A stretch of DNA of 64,000 bases, taken from contig NZ_MDZC01000021.1 in NCBI RefSeq assembly GCF_001816165.1, positions 1-64,000 on the forward strand, given 5' to 3'. A model generated the notes under the pieces. It did no database searches and had not been told where the DNA came from. It saw only the letters and a list, made by a program, of their open reading frames with translations. Below are positions 36,253 to 48,090 of this stretch, piece by piece (positions within the stretch are counted from its first letter, which is position 1; each line of letters opens with the position of its first letter). This DNA is from Hymenobacter glacialis. Lineage in GTDB: Bacteria > Bacteroidota > Bacteroidia > Cytophagales > Hymenobacteraceae. The translations under genes were made by a program, and so were the position numbers.

Positions 36253-36291
36253 AGAAAAGGGCGTCTCACTGAGTGGGACGCCCTTTTCTGT
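36253..36291. terminator. Bidirectional terminator between hydrolase and M2 peptidase genes
   Basis: CAGAAAAGGGCGTC / GACGCCCTTTTCTG stem with a short loop between two convergent genes. A- and T-rich flanks occur on both strands. Confidence 0.85.
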
Positions 36292-36307
36292 GGCCTACTA
36301 CCGGTTT

Positions 36308-38146
36308 TTACATCGTGTACTTGCGGCCTTTATTCTGGGCTTTCAAATACGTCATCAGGGGTTGGAAGTAGTCGACCATGGCGCGGGCCGACAGGTCCTC
36401 GCCGGTTTTCTCTTTCAGCACCACGCGCCAGTCGCGGCTGGAGCCGGGGCGCATGATGTCGCGCAGGAAGTCGCCTACCTCTTTGTTGCCGTAATAGTTG
36501 GTGGCGTGCGGGTCCTGCTTCAGAATGTTTTTGGCAATGTGGTCGTGCAGCTGGAACAGGATGACGTAGCTCAGGGCGTAGTCGTAGTACTGCGCGGGGT
36601 CGTCGTTGATGTGGGTTTTGGTGGCGGCGTCCAGGTAGTTTTCGCCGCGGGCCGTGGGCGGCTCTATGCCCTGGTACTGCTTGCTCAGGGCCCACCACTT
36701 GGCATTGAGCTGGTCGGCGGGCAGCTGGTCGCCATAAAAGCTGTTTTCCCATTCGCTCATCACGCCGGAGGCGAAGGGGATGAACACCACGTAGCTCAGC
36801 GCCTCCTTGAGCAGCTGCTGGGTTTCGTCGGTTTTTACCTTAGGGTCAATCAACCCCAGGCCCGCCAGAAACGGCTTTTGCTTAGCCGCCAGGCCCATCA
36901 TCGAGCCAATGGCTTCGTGGTAGGCGCGGTTGGCGCCCTGGCGCAGCAGCGGCGGCACGTCGGGATTGGTGTAGGTTTGGTAGTAGAAAATGTGGCCTAG
37001 CTCGTGGTGCGAGGTTTCGTACCATTCGGTGTTGGCCTCCACGCTCATCAGGCTGCGCAGGTCGTTGTTCAGGTCGAGGTGCCAGGCCGAGGCGTGGTTG
37101 TTCTTCTTGTACGCCGCGTCTTTGGGCAGCGGATACAGACTGCTTTTCTCGTAAAATGAGGCCGGCAGCGCCGGAAAGCCCAGGCTCTGGTAGAACCGCT
37201 CGCCCTGCTTCACCTGCCATTCAGCCCCTTTTTTGGCCAGCACCGCGTCCAGGTTCAGGCCCTTCACGTCCACCATCGAGCCCCAATCCTGGCCCCAGCG
37301 GTTGGGCAGCCAGTGGGCGGGCAGGTAGTCGGGCACCTGCTTCACCTTGTATTTCTTGGCCAGCTCGTAGCGCGCATAGGTGTGCAGCTCGCGGTAGAGC
37401 GGGCGCAGCTCGGTGTTGATTTGCCGCACCAGGGCCATCATTTCATCCCGGCTCAGGCCGTAGTCGGAGGCCTGGTAGGTGAAGTAGTCGGGGTAGCCCA
37501 GGGCCTGCACGGTCTGGTTGCGCAGGTCGCGCAGGTTCAGCAGGCCATCTTTCAGGGTGGGGCCAATGGCCTTGCTGGCCTCCCACACGGCCTGGCGCTT
37601 CCGGGGGTTGTTCTCGTTGCGCAGCAGCTCGTCGAGGTCGTTGGTGGTCACGGACTTGCCGGCGTACTTGTAGTCGAAGCCGTAGAGCTTTTCCGTCTGG
37701 GCCGCTTCGGCGCCGATGCGGCGCTTCACCACGTCGGCCACCGTTTGGGGGTTGTTGGCGGCGTTGTAGAGCGCCGTTTGCAGCTGCTTCACCTGAATCT
37801 CGGACAGGTCGGCTTGGTGCTCGAGCAGTTCCCGCAGCTTCCGGATGTTGTCGGTGCTGCCCGTGAAGGCGGCCATGCGCTGGTTGGCGCGGGTGGTGGC
37901 ACCGGCGTTGGCCGTGTCGCCGGGCACAATGTGGGTGTTCGAGCGCCATTCCGCTTCGCTGGAAGCCGTGTACAGCCGCACGTATTCGGCGTTGTAGGCG
38001 GTCAGGAACTGGTCGGCCTGGGCGCGGTAGTCGGGTGGGGCCGGGGCCGTGGTGGCTGCCGGGGCGGTGGCCACGGGCGTGTTTGCGGTGGGGGCGCAGG
38101 CCGCGAGCGAGGCTGCGGCGAGGATGGAAAGCAAGGGCGTTTTCAT
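36308..38146 (-). CDS. M2 family metallopeptidase (ACE-like), lipoprotein
   Basis: 612-residue zinc dipeptidyl-carboxypeptidase of the angiotensin-converting-enzyme family, expected to cut dipeptides from peptide C-termini in the periplasm. The N-terminus MKTPLLSILAAASLAACAP is a lipoprotein signal. The zinc motif HELGH lies in TSHHELGHIFYYQTY, with the third ligand Glu downstream in YHEAIGSMMG. Other ACE-like stretches are DYFTYQASDYGLSRDEMM and LPAHWLPNRWGQDW. Start 38146 is chosen because the longer frame upstream (64 more codons) is translated family B repeat. It converges on the hydrolase gene. Confidence 0.94.
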   Translation of the reverse strand: MKTPLLSILAAASLAACAPTANTPVATAPAATTAPAPPDYRAQADQFLTAYNAEYVRLYTASSEAEWRSNTHIVPGDTANAGATTRANQRMAAFTGSTDNIRKLRELLEHQADLSEIQVKQLQTALYNAANNPQTVADVVKRRIGAEAAQTEKLYGFDYKYAGKSVTTNDLDELLRNENNPRKRQAVWEASKAIGPTLKDGLLNLRDLRNQTVQALGYPDYFTYQASDYGLSRDEMMALVRQINTELRPLYRELHTYARYELAKKYKVKQVPDYLPAHWLPNRWGQDWGSMVDVKGLNLDAVLAKKGAEWQVKQGERFYQSLGFPALPASFYEKSSLYPLPKDAAYKKNNHASAWHLDLNNDLRSLMSVEANTEWYETSHHELGHIFYYQTYTNPDVPPLLRQGANRAYHEAIGSMMGLAAKQKPFLAGLGLIDPKVKTDETQQLLKEALSYVVFIPFASGVMSEWENSFYGDQLPADQLNAKWWALSKQYQGIEPPTARGENYLDAATKTHINDDPAQYYDYALSYVILFQLHDHIAKNILKQDPHATNYYGNKEVGDFLRDIMRPGSSRDWRVVLKEKTGEDLSARAMVDYFQPLMTYLKAQNKGRKYTM

Positions 38147-38182
38147 AGGGCAAAGAAATGCATTTTGCCGATGAAAACGGAA

Positions 38183-38323
38183 CGTCATGCTCACTGGCGT
38201 CCGTGCAGCCGAAGCAGCTCTACCGCGCTTCAACGTCATGCTGAGCGCAGTCCAAGCATCTCTACCGCGCAAGTAATTAGTTACTATAGCAGTAGAGATG
38301 CTTCGACTGCGCTCAGCATGACG
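38183..38323. repeat. Family B repeat, compound copy
   Basis: About 140 bp. A first left-arm fragment, CGTCATGCTCACTGG, is followed by a complete unit from CGTCATGCTGAGCGCAGTC (38234) to CTGCGCTCAGCATGACG (38323). It looks like one copy next to or inside a decayed one, in the 198 bp between the M2 peptidase and MtfA-like genes. Confidence 0.85.
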
Positions 38324-38344
38324 TGCTTTTGCCTTCAAAAGTCC

Positions 38345-39286
<942 letters not shown>

Positions 39287-39328
39287 GGGCCGGTTAAACG
39301 GTCATGGGGGGCAGAAGTTGGCTTGTCG

Positions 39329-40636
39329 CTATTTGGTTTTGGCCAGTCCGTAGGCATCAGGGTTGCCGCCCAGCCGGTAGCTCAGGCCGGTGCGCAAGGC
39401 ATAATTACTACCGATGAAAACAGCACTAAAATTGTTTATGTCGCTGCTCCAATACATCTGCACGTCTGCACTTACCGTGAAGGGCCCGGCACGCCACCCC
39501 AGCCCGAGAGCGGGCAATATTGTAGTCTTCGCGAAGCCCAGCCCATCATCAAACAGCATAGTAACTGATGGTGCATTGCTGATGGCAGCAGTACGGCTTA
39601 CCACTTTGTTGAGCTCGAAAATGAAGCCCACTAGCCACTGGTGCTCGTTGCGAACCGGAAAGAAGTAGCGCACTCCCATTCGCGCTGTTGCCAGTAGCGC
39701 CCGGTAGTCGTAAGTGCTGTAAACGGGGCTGCCAGTTGAATTAAATCCTGTAAATGCCTGCTCTTGGCTGCGAAACGGGCTCATGCTCAGTTCACCATAG
39801 ACGGCAACTGTGCGGCTGGGCTGAAACAGTTCGGCGTACAGGCCGGCCGAAGGGTGGGGCCGGCAATCGACACAGTCCCCATTTGCCGTATAGAAATTGC
39901 TTTCGATACGATTGTAGCGCACTCCGGCCAGCAAACCCGCCTGAAGGGCTATTTTACGGCGTGGCGTGGCTTGGAGTAACCAACTTTTGGTGGGTTGTCG
40001 CTCGGGTCCACAGGCTGAGTTATACGCTTGTATGACAGCGGTGATGCCCTCTGCCGTGAAAGGCGCCGAGAGTGCGGCGGCGCTAGCAGCCGGGCAGTCG
40101 TTGAAATAGAGCATCAGATGACTGCGGTAATTATTACCGTCGGTTACTTCCCAGGTGCCGGTGGGAGTCAGGCGCAAATACCGCCGCGCACTCAAGTCGA
40201 GAATGGGCCGATTGGGGCGCCGGAGCAGATAATGCGCAACACCGTTCCAAACGACGCGCCTCAGTGGAACCGGGCCTTCCAGCAGCACCTCGGCCAAAAG
40301 GCTCTCCACTTTCACGTCGTAAAAGTTGCTGTGGGGCAAGCTTTCCAACCGAGTCTGGGCGGCGTGGTCGAAGGGCAACGCTTCGTAGCTGAAATAGCGG
40401 CCGTTCGTGAAATTTACTGCCCGCAATTGATGGGGCTCAAATAGCTCACTGGGAGAATCTGATTTCGCTCGGTAACGAATAAATTCGGGCGACTCCTCCC
40501 AGAAACCATTTTCGATTTCGCCCCGCAGGGCATCGCCGTTGGCACGTACCAGCAGACCGGGCTCGAAAGCCTGGGCGCGGGTGTCGAAAGAGCATGCAAA
40601 AAGGAGTGGTAGAAGGAGCAGTAAGCGTGGCAGCAT
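39329..40636 (-). CDS. Secreted/outer-membrane barrel protein, hypothetical (435 aa)
   Basis: No known family assigned. It has a signal peptide (MLPRLLLLLPLLFACSFDTRAQA) and an N-terminal soluble domain (about residues 25-130), a GLLVRANGDALRGEIENGFW-type beta domain seen in front of several Bacteroidetes proteins. The second half (about 215-435) consists of beta strands with aromatic girdles (IALQAGLLAGVRYN, TVAVYGELSMSPF, LGLGWRAGPFTVSADVQMYW, ALRTGLSYRLG), as in outer-membrane porin-like barrels. Moderately lower GC than neighbours. It follows the MtfA-like gene in the same direction. Confidence 0.75.
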   Translation of the reverse strand: MLPRLLLLLPLLFACSFDTRAQAFEPGLLVRANGDALRGEIENGFWEESPEFIRYRAKSDSPSELFEPHQLRAVNFTNGRYFSYEALPFDHAAQTRLESLPHSNFYDVKVESLLAEVLLEGPVPLRRVVWNGVAHYLLRRPNRPILDLSARRYLRLTPTGTWEVTDGNNYRSHLMLYFNDCPAASAAALSAPFTAEGITAVIQAYNSACGPERQPTKSWLLQATPRRKIALQAGLLAGVRYNRIESNFYTANGDCVDCRPHPSAGLYAELFQPSRTVAVYGELSMSPFRSQEQAFTGFNSTGSPVYSTYDYRALLATARMGVRYFFPVRNEHQWLVGFIFELNKVVSRTAAISNAPSVTMLFDDGLGFAKTTILPALGLGWRAGPFTVSADVQMYWSSDINNFSAVFIGSNYALRTGLSYRLGGNPDAYGLAKTK

Positions 40637-40656
40637 GTAAGAACGGGCTTGTGGAA

Positions 40657-41010
40657 CTACGAAAGTAGCGCCAAATGCGCCAGCAGTTTCTGCCGCAGCA
40701 AGGCCACCAAGTGGCTGTCGCCAAACCGGTACTTATCCGGAATGCGCAGCACCACCACGGGTGTGCCCTTCAGCTCATCGCCAAACTTCTCCCGGATTCT
40801 ATCGGCGTGGCGGCGCTCCATCACGAAGACGATTTCGGCCCAGCCGATGTGGCCCGTCGTGACCCGCACCCGCGCGCCCGGCTCCGTGCCGGCCGAGCGC
40901 GCTTCGTAGTACGAATGGTCATCAAACAGGCGCTCGGCCGTGAGGCTACGCCACTTGTTTTGGCTGCAAATGAACAGCAGCTTCTGCGGCTCCGAGTCGG
41001 CTCCGGTCAC
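40657..41010 (-). CDS. Low-molecular-weight protein tyrosine phosphatase-like protein (COG4551 type)
   Basis: 117-residue small phosphatase-like protein. The signature C-x5-R is present in LLFICSQNKWRSLTAERLF (Cys, then Arg six residues on), followed by the family wording SAGTEPGARVRVTTGHIGWAEIVFVMERRHADRIREKF and RIPDKYRFGDSHLVALLRQKL. The family is shorter than classical LMW-PTPs, and a clear substrate is not known. Translation starts at GTG 41010; the helicase stop TAG and this GTG share one base (TAGTG), so the genes are translationally coupled. The DEAD-box helicase lies immediately upstream. Confidence 0.85.
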   Translation of the reverse strand: MTGADSEPQKLLFICSQNKWRSLTAERLFDDHSYYEARSAGTEPGARVRVTTGHIGWAEIVFVMERRHADRIREKFGDELKGTPVVVLRIPDKYRFGDSHLVALLRQKLLAHLALLS

Positions 41011-42458
41011 TAGCGCACCAGGGCCACTTTTACCTTTTTGCCCTTCACTTTCGCGCCTTGCATCTTCTCCAGTATTTCTTCGGCCATTGTCTCGGGCACG
41101 GCCACAAAGCTGTAGTGGTCGAATACTTCGATGCGGCCCACGGCGTCGCGCTCCAGGCCTCCCACGCTCACAAAGGCACCTACCAGGTCGCCGGCGCTGA
41201 TTTTCTCGCGCTTGCCCGCCGAAATATGCAGCGTCACCGTGCTGGGGCGCGGCGGCTTGGGCAGGGCAGTGGGCAAAGCAGGAGGCCGAATGCCGGCCCA
41301 CTGTACCGAGGCGGCCGAGGGCCAGTTCTGGATTTTCTGCTGCTCGTAGGGCGTCACCAGCAGGTGGGCCGTGCCCACGGCGCCCGCCCGGGCCGTACGG
41401 CCGGCGCGGTGCTGGAAGGTTTCGGCCTCGTGGGGCGGGTCGAACTGCACCACGGTGTCAAGCTCGTTCACGTCGAGGCCACGGGCGGCCACGTCGGTGG
41501 CCACCAGTACGGTAGCTGAGCCGTTGCGCAGCTTCATCATGGATTTGTCGCGCTCGGGCTGCAGCATTTTGCCGTGCAGCGCTTCGGCGGCCAGACCCCG
41601 GCCTTTCAGGAAGCGGGTCAGCTCCTCCACCCGGTCGCGGGTATTGGCAAACACCAGCGAGCGGCCCGCGTCGGGCCGGGTAATGAGGTGGTACAGGGCG
41701 GCTGGCTTCTGGTCGGCGGCGTTCACCACATGGCCGCGCAGCACCAGGCTCTCGGGCAGGGTGGTGGCGTTGGAGCCGCCCACGTTCATCACGCGGGGCT
41801 TGGTGAGGTACTCGCGCACCAGCGTGAGCACCTTGTCGGGCATGGTGGCCGAGAACAGCAGCGTTTGCCGGCGCACCGGCAGGCGGCTGACAATAGTGGC
41901 CATCTCCTCCTGAAAACCCAGGTCCAGCAGCTTGTCGGCTTCGTCCAGCACCAGCACTTTCAGGCGGTTGGGGATGATGGTGCGGCGCTCCAGGTGGTCG
42001 AGCATGCGGCCGGGCGTGGCCACCACCACGTGCGGCATCTGCTGCAGGCCTTTCACTTCTTCGCGCATGGCGTGGCCGCCGTAGTAGCCGGCCACGCGCA
42101 GGTTGGGCATGTGTTTACCCAGGCTTTTGAGGGCGTCGCGCACTTGCAGCACCAGCTCGCGGGCGGGCACCAGCACCACGGCCTGCACCGTGGCCGAGGT
42201 TGGGTCTACCTGTTGCAGCACCGCAAGGCCGTAGGCGGCGGTTTTGCCCGAGCCCGTGGGCGCCTGGCCAGCCACGTCCTGCCCGTCGAGGGCCGGAGCC
42301 AGCACCAGCTGCTGCACGGCGGTGGGCTGGGTAAAATTCAACTCGGCTATGCCCGCCAACAAAGCGGGGGAGAGAGCGAAATCAGAAAATTGGAGGTCAG
42401 GCTTGGCGGCCGGGGCACCGGAAGCGGCACCAGCGGCGGGAGAATCGGGAGTTTGCAC
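41010..42458 (-). CDS. DEAD-box RNA helicase (DbpA/RhlE-like)
   Basis: 482 residues from GTG 42458. Motif Q lies in LNFTQPTAVQQ. Motif I is GQAPTGSGKTAAY, motif II VLDEADKLLDLG, motif III SAT, and motif VI HRAGRTARAG. The C-terminal about 75 residues (VTLHISAGKREKISAGDLVGAFVSVGGLERDAVGRIEVFDHYSFVAVPE) form a DbpA-type RNA-binding domain, which in E. coli directs the helicase to 23S rRNA, so ribosome assembly is the likely role. A promoter box TACCTTTG ends 4 nt before the GTG, so the mRNA may be leaderless. The few codons further upstream are repeat-derived (APLSFGEGPGVR). Confidence 0.93.
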   Translation of the reverse strand: MQTPDSPAAGAASGAPAAKPDLQFSDFALSPALLAGIAELNFTQPTAVQQLVLAPALDGQDVAGQAPTGSGKTAAYGLAVLQQVDPTSATVQAVVLVPARELVLQVRDALKSLGKHMPNLRVAGYYGGHAMREEVKGLQQMPHVVVATPGRMLDHLERRTIIPNRLKVLVLDEADKLLDLGFQEEMATIVSRLPVRRQTLLFSATMPDKVLTLVREYLTKPRVMNVGGSNATTLPESLVLRGHVVNAADQKPAALYHLITRPDAGRSLVFANTRDRVEELTRFLKGRGLAAEALHGKMLQPERDKSMMKLRNGSATVLVATDVAARGLDVNELDTVVQFDPPHEAETFQHRAGRTARAGAVGTAHLLVTPYEQQKIQNWPSAASVQWAGIRPPALPTALPKPPRPSTVTLHISAGKREKISAGDLVGAFVSVGGLERDAVGRIEVFDHYSFVAVPETMAEEILEKMQGAKVKGKKVKVALVR

Positions 42459-42462
42459 CGCG

Positions 42463-42470
42463 CAAAGGTA
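42463..42470 (-). promoter_or_regulatory. -7 box of the DEAD-box helicase gene
   Basis: TACCTTTG on the minus strand, 4 nt before the GTG start. With the usual initiation distance the transcript would begin at the start codon. Confidence 0.5.
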
Positions 42471-42487
42471 ACTATCCGCCCGCGCCA

Positions 42488-42583
42488 ACCTCACCCCCGG
42501 CCCCTCTCCAAAAGAGAGGGGAGCCATTTCCGAAAAGTGGCGTCAGGCTCCCCTCTCTTTTGGAGAGGGGCCGGGGGTGAGGT
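42488..42583. repeat. Family A exact inverted pair
   Basis: Arms 42488-42525 and 42546-42583 are exact reverse complements over 38 bp (ACCTCACCCCCGGCCCC ... GAGGGGAGCC), separated by 20 bp. Each arm holds an internal hairpin CCCCTCTC-CAAAA-GAGAGGGG. It lies between the helicase and the BrkB gene; 15-20 bases at its left edge separate it from the helicase promoter box. Confidence 0.92.
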
Positions 42584-42626
42584 CGGCGGGCCCGCGCCAG
42601 CTGCACGTCTACTTCTAGTTGACTCC

Positions 42627-43577
42627 TCAGTAGCCTTCTTCGCCCTCGGCCACGTTCACCAGGCGGTAGCGCACGGCAGACTTTTTGGGCATAATATCCA
42701 GCCCGATGCGGTGGGCGTAGGCTTTGGTAAATGCCGCCCCGAAATAGAATATCATGGCCGAGTAAAACACAAAGAGCAGCACCAGCACCAGGCTCGACGC
42801 CGGGCCGTACACCGGCCCCAAATCCCGCGCCACCAGCAGCTGGCCCAGCACCACCTCGCCCAGGCTGATGAGTAGCGCCGTGAGGGCCGCCCCGCGCGTG
42901 ACGGCCCGCCACGGCACCTTGGCCAGACTCAGCGTGCGAAACGTGACGCCAAACCACACCGCCAGAATGGCCCAGCCAACGATGGCGTTGATAACCCGAA
43001 CCAGGTAATACACAAACGTGGCGTCGAAGTCCTGCACGGCGGTGGCAAACAGCCCCAGGGCCGCATCGGCGGCAAAGGCGAAGAGGGAGAGCAGTGCCGT
43101 AGCCACCAGAATGCCGCCCGAGCGCAGCCGCTCTGCCAGCGCCTGCGATACCTTGCCGCTGCCGCGCCGCGGCCGGATTTGCCAGAGCTGGTTGAGGGAG
43201 TGCTGAATGACGGTGAACAGCGTGGTAGATACAAAAAGCAGAAACGCAAACCCCACCCATGTCACCAGGCGGCTGCGCTGCGGGTCGGCCACGTTCTGCA
43301 CTATCTGGGCTACCAGCCCGGCTGCCGAGGCCCCCAGTAAATTCCCGAGTTTATCCAGCAGCATCACGCGCACCAACGACGCTGGGTAGAGCGAGCTAAG
43401 CACCTGGATGAGGATGATGAGGATGGGCGGCAGTGCAAACGACGTGAAAAACGCGGTGGCTGCACCCAGCCGGAGCGGGTCATTGGCGCCCAGCTCGCGG
43501 CTGGCGCGGTGCAGCAAAATGGGCAGCTCGCGCCACCAGGGTCCGGGCAACTCAGCGGGCGGGGTTACTTTTGTCAT
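42627..43577 (-). CDS. YihY/virulence factor BrkB family membrane protein
   Basis: 316 residues. The family profile has about six membrane helices. The opening LRLGAATAFFTSFALPPILIILIQVL is followed by FLLFVSTTLFTVIQHSLNQLWQIRPRRGSG, the conserved N-x-(I/L)W motif region. The later LLISLGEVVLGQLLVARDLGPVYGPASSLVLVLLFVFYSAMIFYFGAAFTKAYAHR is diagnostic. The protein is often annotated as tRNA processing RNase BN, but that is a mis-assignment; the true function is unsettled. The start at 43577 (MTKV) is one of two close ATGs, the other being 43583. It diverges from the DUF2062 gene. Confidence 0.9.
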   Translation of the reverse strand: MTKVTPPAELPGPWWRELPILLHRASRELGANDPLRLGAATAFFTSFALPPILIILIQVLSSLYPASLVRVMLLDKLGNLLGASAAGLVAQIVQNVADPQRSRLVTWVGFAFLLFVSTTLFTVIQHSLNQLWQIRPRRGSGKVSQALAERLRSGGILVATALLSLFAFAADAALGLFATAVQDFDATFVYYLVRVINAIVGWAILAVWFGVTFRTLSLAKVPWRAVTRGAALTALLISLGEVVLGQLLVARDLGPVYGPASSLVLVLLFVFYSAMIFYFGAAFTKAYAHRIGLDIMPKKSAVRYRLVNVAEGEEGY

Positions 43578-43667
43578 CAGCAAGAAAAGCCGGAGCGGCT
43601 GCCAGTAGCGTTGTGCTGCAGGCGGGCCGCGTCCGGCGAAGATAGGGGCCCCGGCTCCGGCCCCCCA

Positions 43668-44213
43668 ATGCCCAGTTCCGCCATCCCACCCGTTTCAGAA
43701 AATCCGGAAGGAGCAGCACCCGCGCCGCCCGCCAGCTGGTGGCGCCGGCGCGTAGTGGCCCCGCTGCTGAATGTGCTGCGCCAAGGCCTCTCGCCCGAGC
43801 AGCTGGCCCTGACCGTGGCGCTGGGCGTGGTCATCGGGGCCATTCCGCTGATGGGGGCCATCACCACGGTGGCCACACTGGCCGCCCTGCGCCTGCGCCT
43901 CAACGTGGCCGCCCTGCAGCTCATCAGCCACCTCATGACGCCCCTGCAGCTGCTCATCATTATTCCGCTGCTGCGCCAGGGCGCCCGGCTAATGGGCAAC
44001 ACCCAGGAAAATGAGCTGACCCTGGAGCGCATCAGGTACCTTTTTGCCAACGACTGGCGCGGGGCCCTGCAGCTGCTGTGGCGCGCCGAAGTAGGGGCCA
44101 TGGTTATCTGGCTGCTCGGCTCAATTCCAGTGGTGGCCCTGCTGTATTTCGCGCTGCGCCCGGTATTTCGACGGATGGCCAAACGCAGGGCTTTGCGCCA
44201 GCAAAGCCAATAG
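43668..44213 (+). CDS. DUF2062 domain-containing membrane protein
   Basis: 181 residues of the DUF2062 family, small inner-membrane proteins often linked with glycosyltransferases. Family stretches are LRQGLSPEQLALTVALGVVIGAIPLMGAITTVATLAALRLRLNVAALQLISHLMTPLQLLIIIPLLRQGARLM, followed by WLLGSIPVVALLYFALRPVFRR. About three to four membrane helices. Function unknown. Start 43668 follows a proline/alanine-rich N-terminus. It converges with the FMN reductase gene. Confidence 0.85.
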   Translation: MPSSAIPPVSENPEGAAPAPPASWWRRRVVAPLLNVLRQGLSPEQLALTVALGVVIGAIPLMGAITTVATLAALRLRLNVAALQLISHLMTPLQLLIIIPLLRQGARLMGNTQENELTLERIRYLFANDWRGALQLLWRAEVGAMVIWLLGSIPVVALLYFALRPVFRRMAKRRALRQQSQ

Positions 44214-44253
44214 CCAAAAATGTGGAACGGCTGGCCGAAGAAAATACGGCGGC

Positions 44254-44781
44254 TTAAAGCGCCAGCAGCGCCTCCGCCTGCTCGCGCAGCAACAGCTGCG
44301 AAAGGTCGTGGTTGAGCCCGTCTTCTGCATTCAAGTCATGGTCGATGAAGGGCAGGCGCACGCGCTGGGGCAGCACAGTGGTACCCAGGTACATCAGAAT
44401 ATCAGTGAGGTGCGTCATAGCGAGCAGGCCACCCTGGCTGCCGCTGCTCAGGCCTATCAGGGCCGCTTTTTTGCCCCTGATTCCGCCGGGATACGGCAGG
44501 CCGTCAATAAACGACTTAAGCACACCGGGGAAGGACGCGTTGTATTCGGGGGTGATGATAACCAGTTTGTCGCTGGCATCAAGCAGGCTTGCTAGTTTAT
44601 TGAACACCGGGTTGGTGCCGGCGTTATCGTAAAGGGCCGACGAAGTAAAGTCAGCCGGCAACTCGGCCAGGTCTACAATCTGGCTTTCGGCGCCCAGGGT
44701 GGTTAGCAGGCTGGTGTAATAAGTGGCAACGCGCCGGGCGCGGGAATTGGGCCGGTTAGTGCCAACGAGGAGGGTTATCAA
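44254..44781 (-). CDS. NADPH-dependent FMN reductase (flavodoxin-like fold)
   Basis: 175-residue flavin reductase/quinone reductase of the NADPH_FMN_red family. The flavodoxin-type phosphate loop is at the start (LLVGTNRPNSRARRVATYY). The isoalloxazine-binding motif IITPEYNASFPGVLKSFIDGL and the GKKAALIGLSSGSQGG segment are both well conserved. It uses NAD(P)H to reduce FMN or quinones in the cytoplasm. Monocistronic; the next gene is beyond the sdhB terminator. Confidence 0.9.
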   Translation of the reverse strand: MITLLVGTNRPNSRARRVATYYTSLLTTLGAESQIVDLAELPADFTSSALYDNAGTNPVFNKLASLLDASDKLVIITPEYNASFPGVLKSFIDGLPYPGGIRGKKAALIGLSSGSQGGLLAMTHLTDILMYLGTTVLPQRVRLPFIDHDLNAEDGLNHDLSQLLLREQAEALLAL

Positions 44782-45085
44782 AACAGAGCAATAATTGTAA
44801 GAAGCAAGCAGACAACAGCCAACAACGGGTGAGGTTTACGGGCCAGCCGCCAAAAGGGCTATTTCATGGCCACCTCGGCGAACTCAAGGCGGGCCGCCAC
44901 CCCCGCCACATTGAGCAAAATGATGGCGTGGAGTAGCGGCAAGCATGTGGGAAGGGGAGGCCCAGGGGAACGTACGGTACCCAAACCCGGCACCACACCG
45001 GCCTTGCCAACGTCACCCGTTTCGGAGCGTCGCGCAACAAGCCCAGCCTGGCCCTGGGTATTGGCCAACGCCGGTACGATGGAAC
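44782..45085. other. Intergenic region without a gene
   Basis: 304 bp between the start of the FMN reductase gene and the sdhB terminator. Frames here are short and lack protein-like character. The reductase promoter must lie near 44785-44830, but no clear -7 box was found. Confidence 0.3.
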
Positions 45086-45117
45086 AAAAAAAGCGCGACG
45101 GAGAACCGTCGCGCTTT
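45086..45117 (-). terminator. Terminator of the sdhCAB operon
   Basis: Read on the minus strand: AAAGCGCGACGG-TTCT-CCGTCGCGCTT followed by a T-tract. It lies 22 bp after the sdhB stop. Confidence 0.88.
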
Positions 45118-45139
45118 CTGGTAGCCGAATGCCGGGGTT

Positions 45140-45925
45140 TTACGCCAGGTTATTCGATGTAGCCTTGGCCGAAATGTACTCCCGGTTCAGGATGGCAATG
45201 TTTTCCAGCGAAATGCCCACGGGGCATTCGGCAGCGCAGGAGCCAATGTTGGAGCAGGCGCCAAAGCCTTCCTTGTCCATCTGCTCAATCATGTTCTCTA
45301 CCCGGGTTTTGCGCTCGGGCTTGCCCTGCGGCAACAGCGCCAGCTGCGACACCTTGGCCGAAACGAAGAGCATGGCCGATGCATTCTTGCAGGCTGCCAC
45401 GCAGGCCCCGCAGCCAATGCAGGTAGCGGCTTCGAAAGCGCGGTCTGCAATGTCTTTGGGAATGGCAATTTCGTTGCCGTCGGGCACACCGCCGGTGTTC
45501 ACGCTCACGTAGCCACCGGCCTGAATGATGCGGTCAAACGCCGAGCGGTCCACGCTCAGGTCCTTGTTTACCGGGAAAGCATTGGCACGCCAAGGCTCGA
45601 TGGTGATGGTGTCGCCATCCGAGAACTTGCGCATGTGCAGCTGGCAGGTGGTGGTGCCCTTCTCAGGACCATGGCTGCGCCCGTTAATGAACAAGTCGCA
45701 CGAGCCACAGATGCCCTCGCGGCAGTCGTGGTCGAAAGCCACCGGGTCTGTACCAGCGTGCAGCAGGTCTTCGTTCAGCACGTCGAGCATTTCCAGGAAG
45801 GACATTTCGGGCGAAATGTCCTTCACCTTATACTCCACCATTTTTCCTTCGGTGGAGCGGTTAGGCTGCCGCCACACGTTCAGGGTCAGGTTCATCGGTT
45901 TGGCGTTGGGATTGGAGCCGGCCAT
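45140..45925 (-). CDS. sdhB: Succinate dehydrogenase/fumarate reductase iron-sulfur subunit
   Basis: 261 residues, electron-carrying subunit of complex II between the flavoprotein and the membrane anchor. The [2Fe-2S] ligands are in [18 protein letters not shown] and TTCQLH. The ferredoxin-like domain has [13 protein letters not shown] and [15 protein letters not shown]. Start 45925 ([22 protein letters not shown]); a second ATG (MNLTL) is 10 codons later. The sequence follows the Bacteroidetes group. It is third in the operon sdhC-sdhA-sdhB and separated from sdhA by a family B repeat that could alter its expression relative to sdhA. Confidence 0.95.
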   Translation of the reverse strand: MAGSNPNAKPMNLTLNVWRQPNRSTEGKMVEYKVKDISPEMSFLEMLDVLNEDLLHAGTDPVAFDHDCREGICGSCDLFINGRSHGPEKGTTTCQLHMRKFSDGDTITIEPWRANAFPVNKDLSVDRSAFDRIIQAGGYVSVNTGGVPDGNEIAIPKDIADRAFEAATCIGCGACVAACKNASAMLFVSAKVSQLALLPQGKPERKTRVENMIEQMDKEGFGACSNIGSCAAECPVGISLENIAILNREYISAKATSNNLA

Positions 45926-45941
45926 ATTTTTATTTCTCGTT

Positions 45942-46046
45942 TGTCATCCTGAGCGCAGCGAAGGACCTTATCACGCTAGGGCTCGGTGGGTTTAAAACTA
46001 ACTGGCGCGAGCGTGATAAGATGCTTCGCTGCACTCAGCATGACAG
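45942..46046. repeat. Family B inverted repeat between sdhA and sdhB
   Basis: 105 bp. The left arm TGTCATCCTGAGCGCAGCGA and the right arm ending CTGCACTCAGCATGACAG pair imperfectly, and inner arms CTTATCACGCT/AGCGTGATAAG pair exactly. The spacing between sdhA and sdhB, about 130 bp, is almost filled by the element. Confidence 0.9.
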
Positions 46047-46053
46047 GTGATTC

Positions 46054-47988
<1,935 letters not shown>

Positions 47989-48090
47989 AAAGTAACGGAG
48001 TGATGGAGTGACTAGTGACCTATAGAACAACCGAGGGCCGCTGGTGTTGCCGCCCGGGCAATTATTCTACGGCGCGTAATCCAAACAATT

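Noticed and set aside
38147..38338. Long N-terminal extension of the M2 peptidase frame
   Set aside because: The extra 64 codons are translation of the family B repeat; the lipoprotein signal begins at the internal ATG (38146).
42459..42527. Extra N-terminal codons (APLSFGEGPGVR) of the DEAD helicase
   Set aside because: These codons come from the family A repeat, and the promoter box lies inside them, so they cannot be translated from that promoter.
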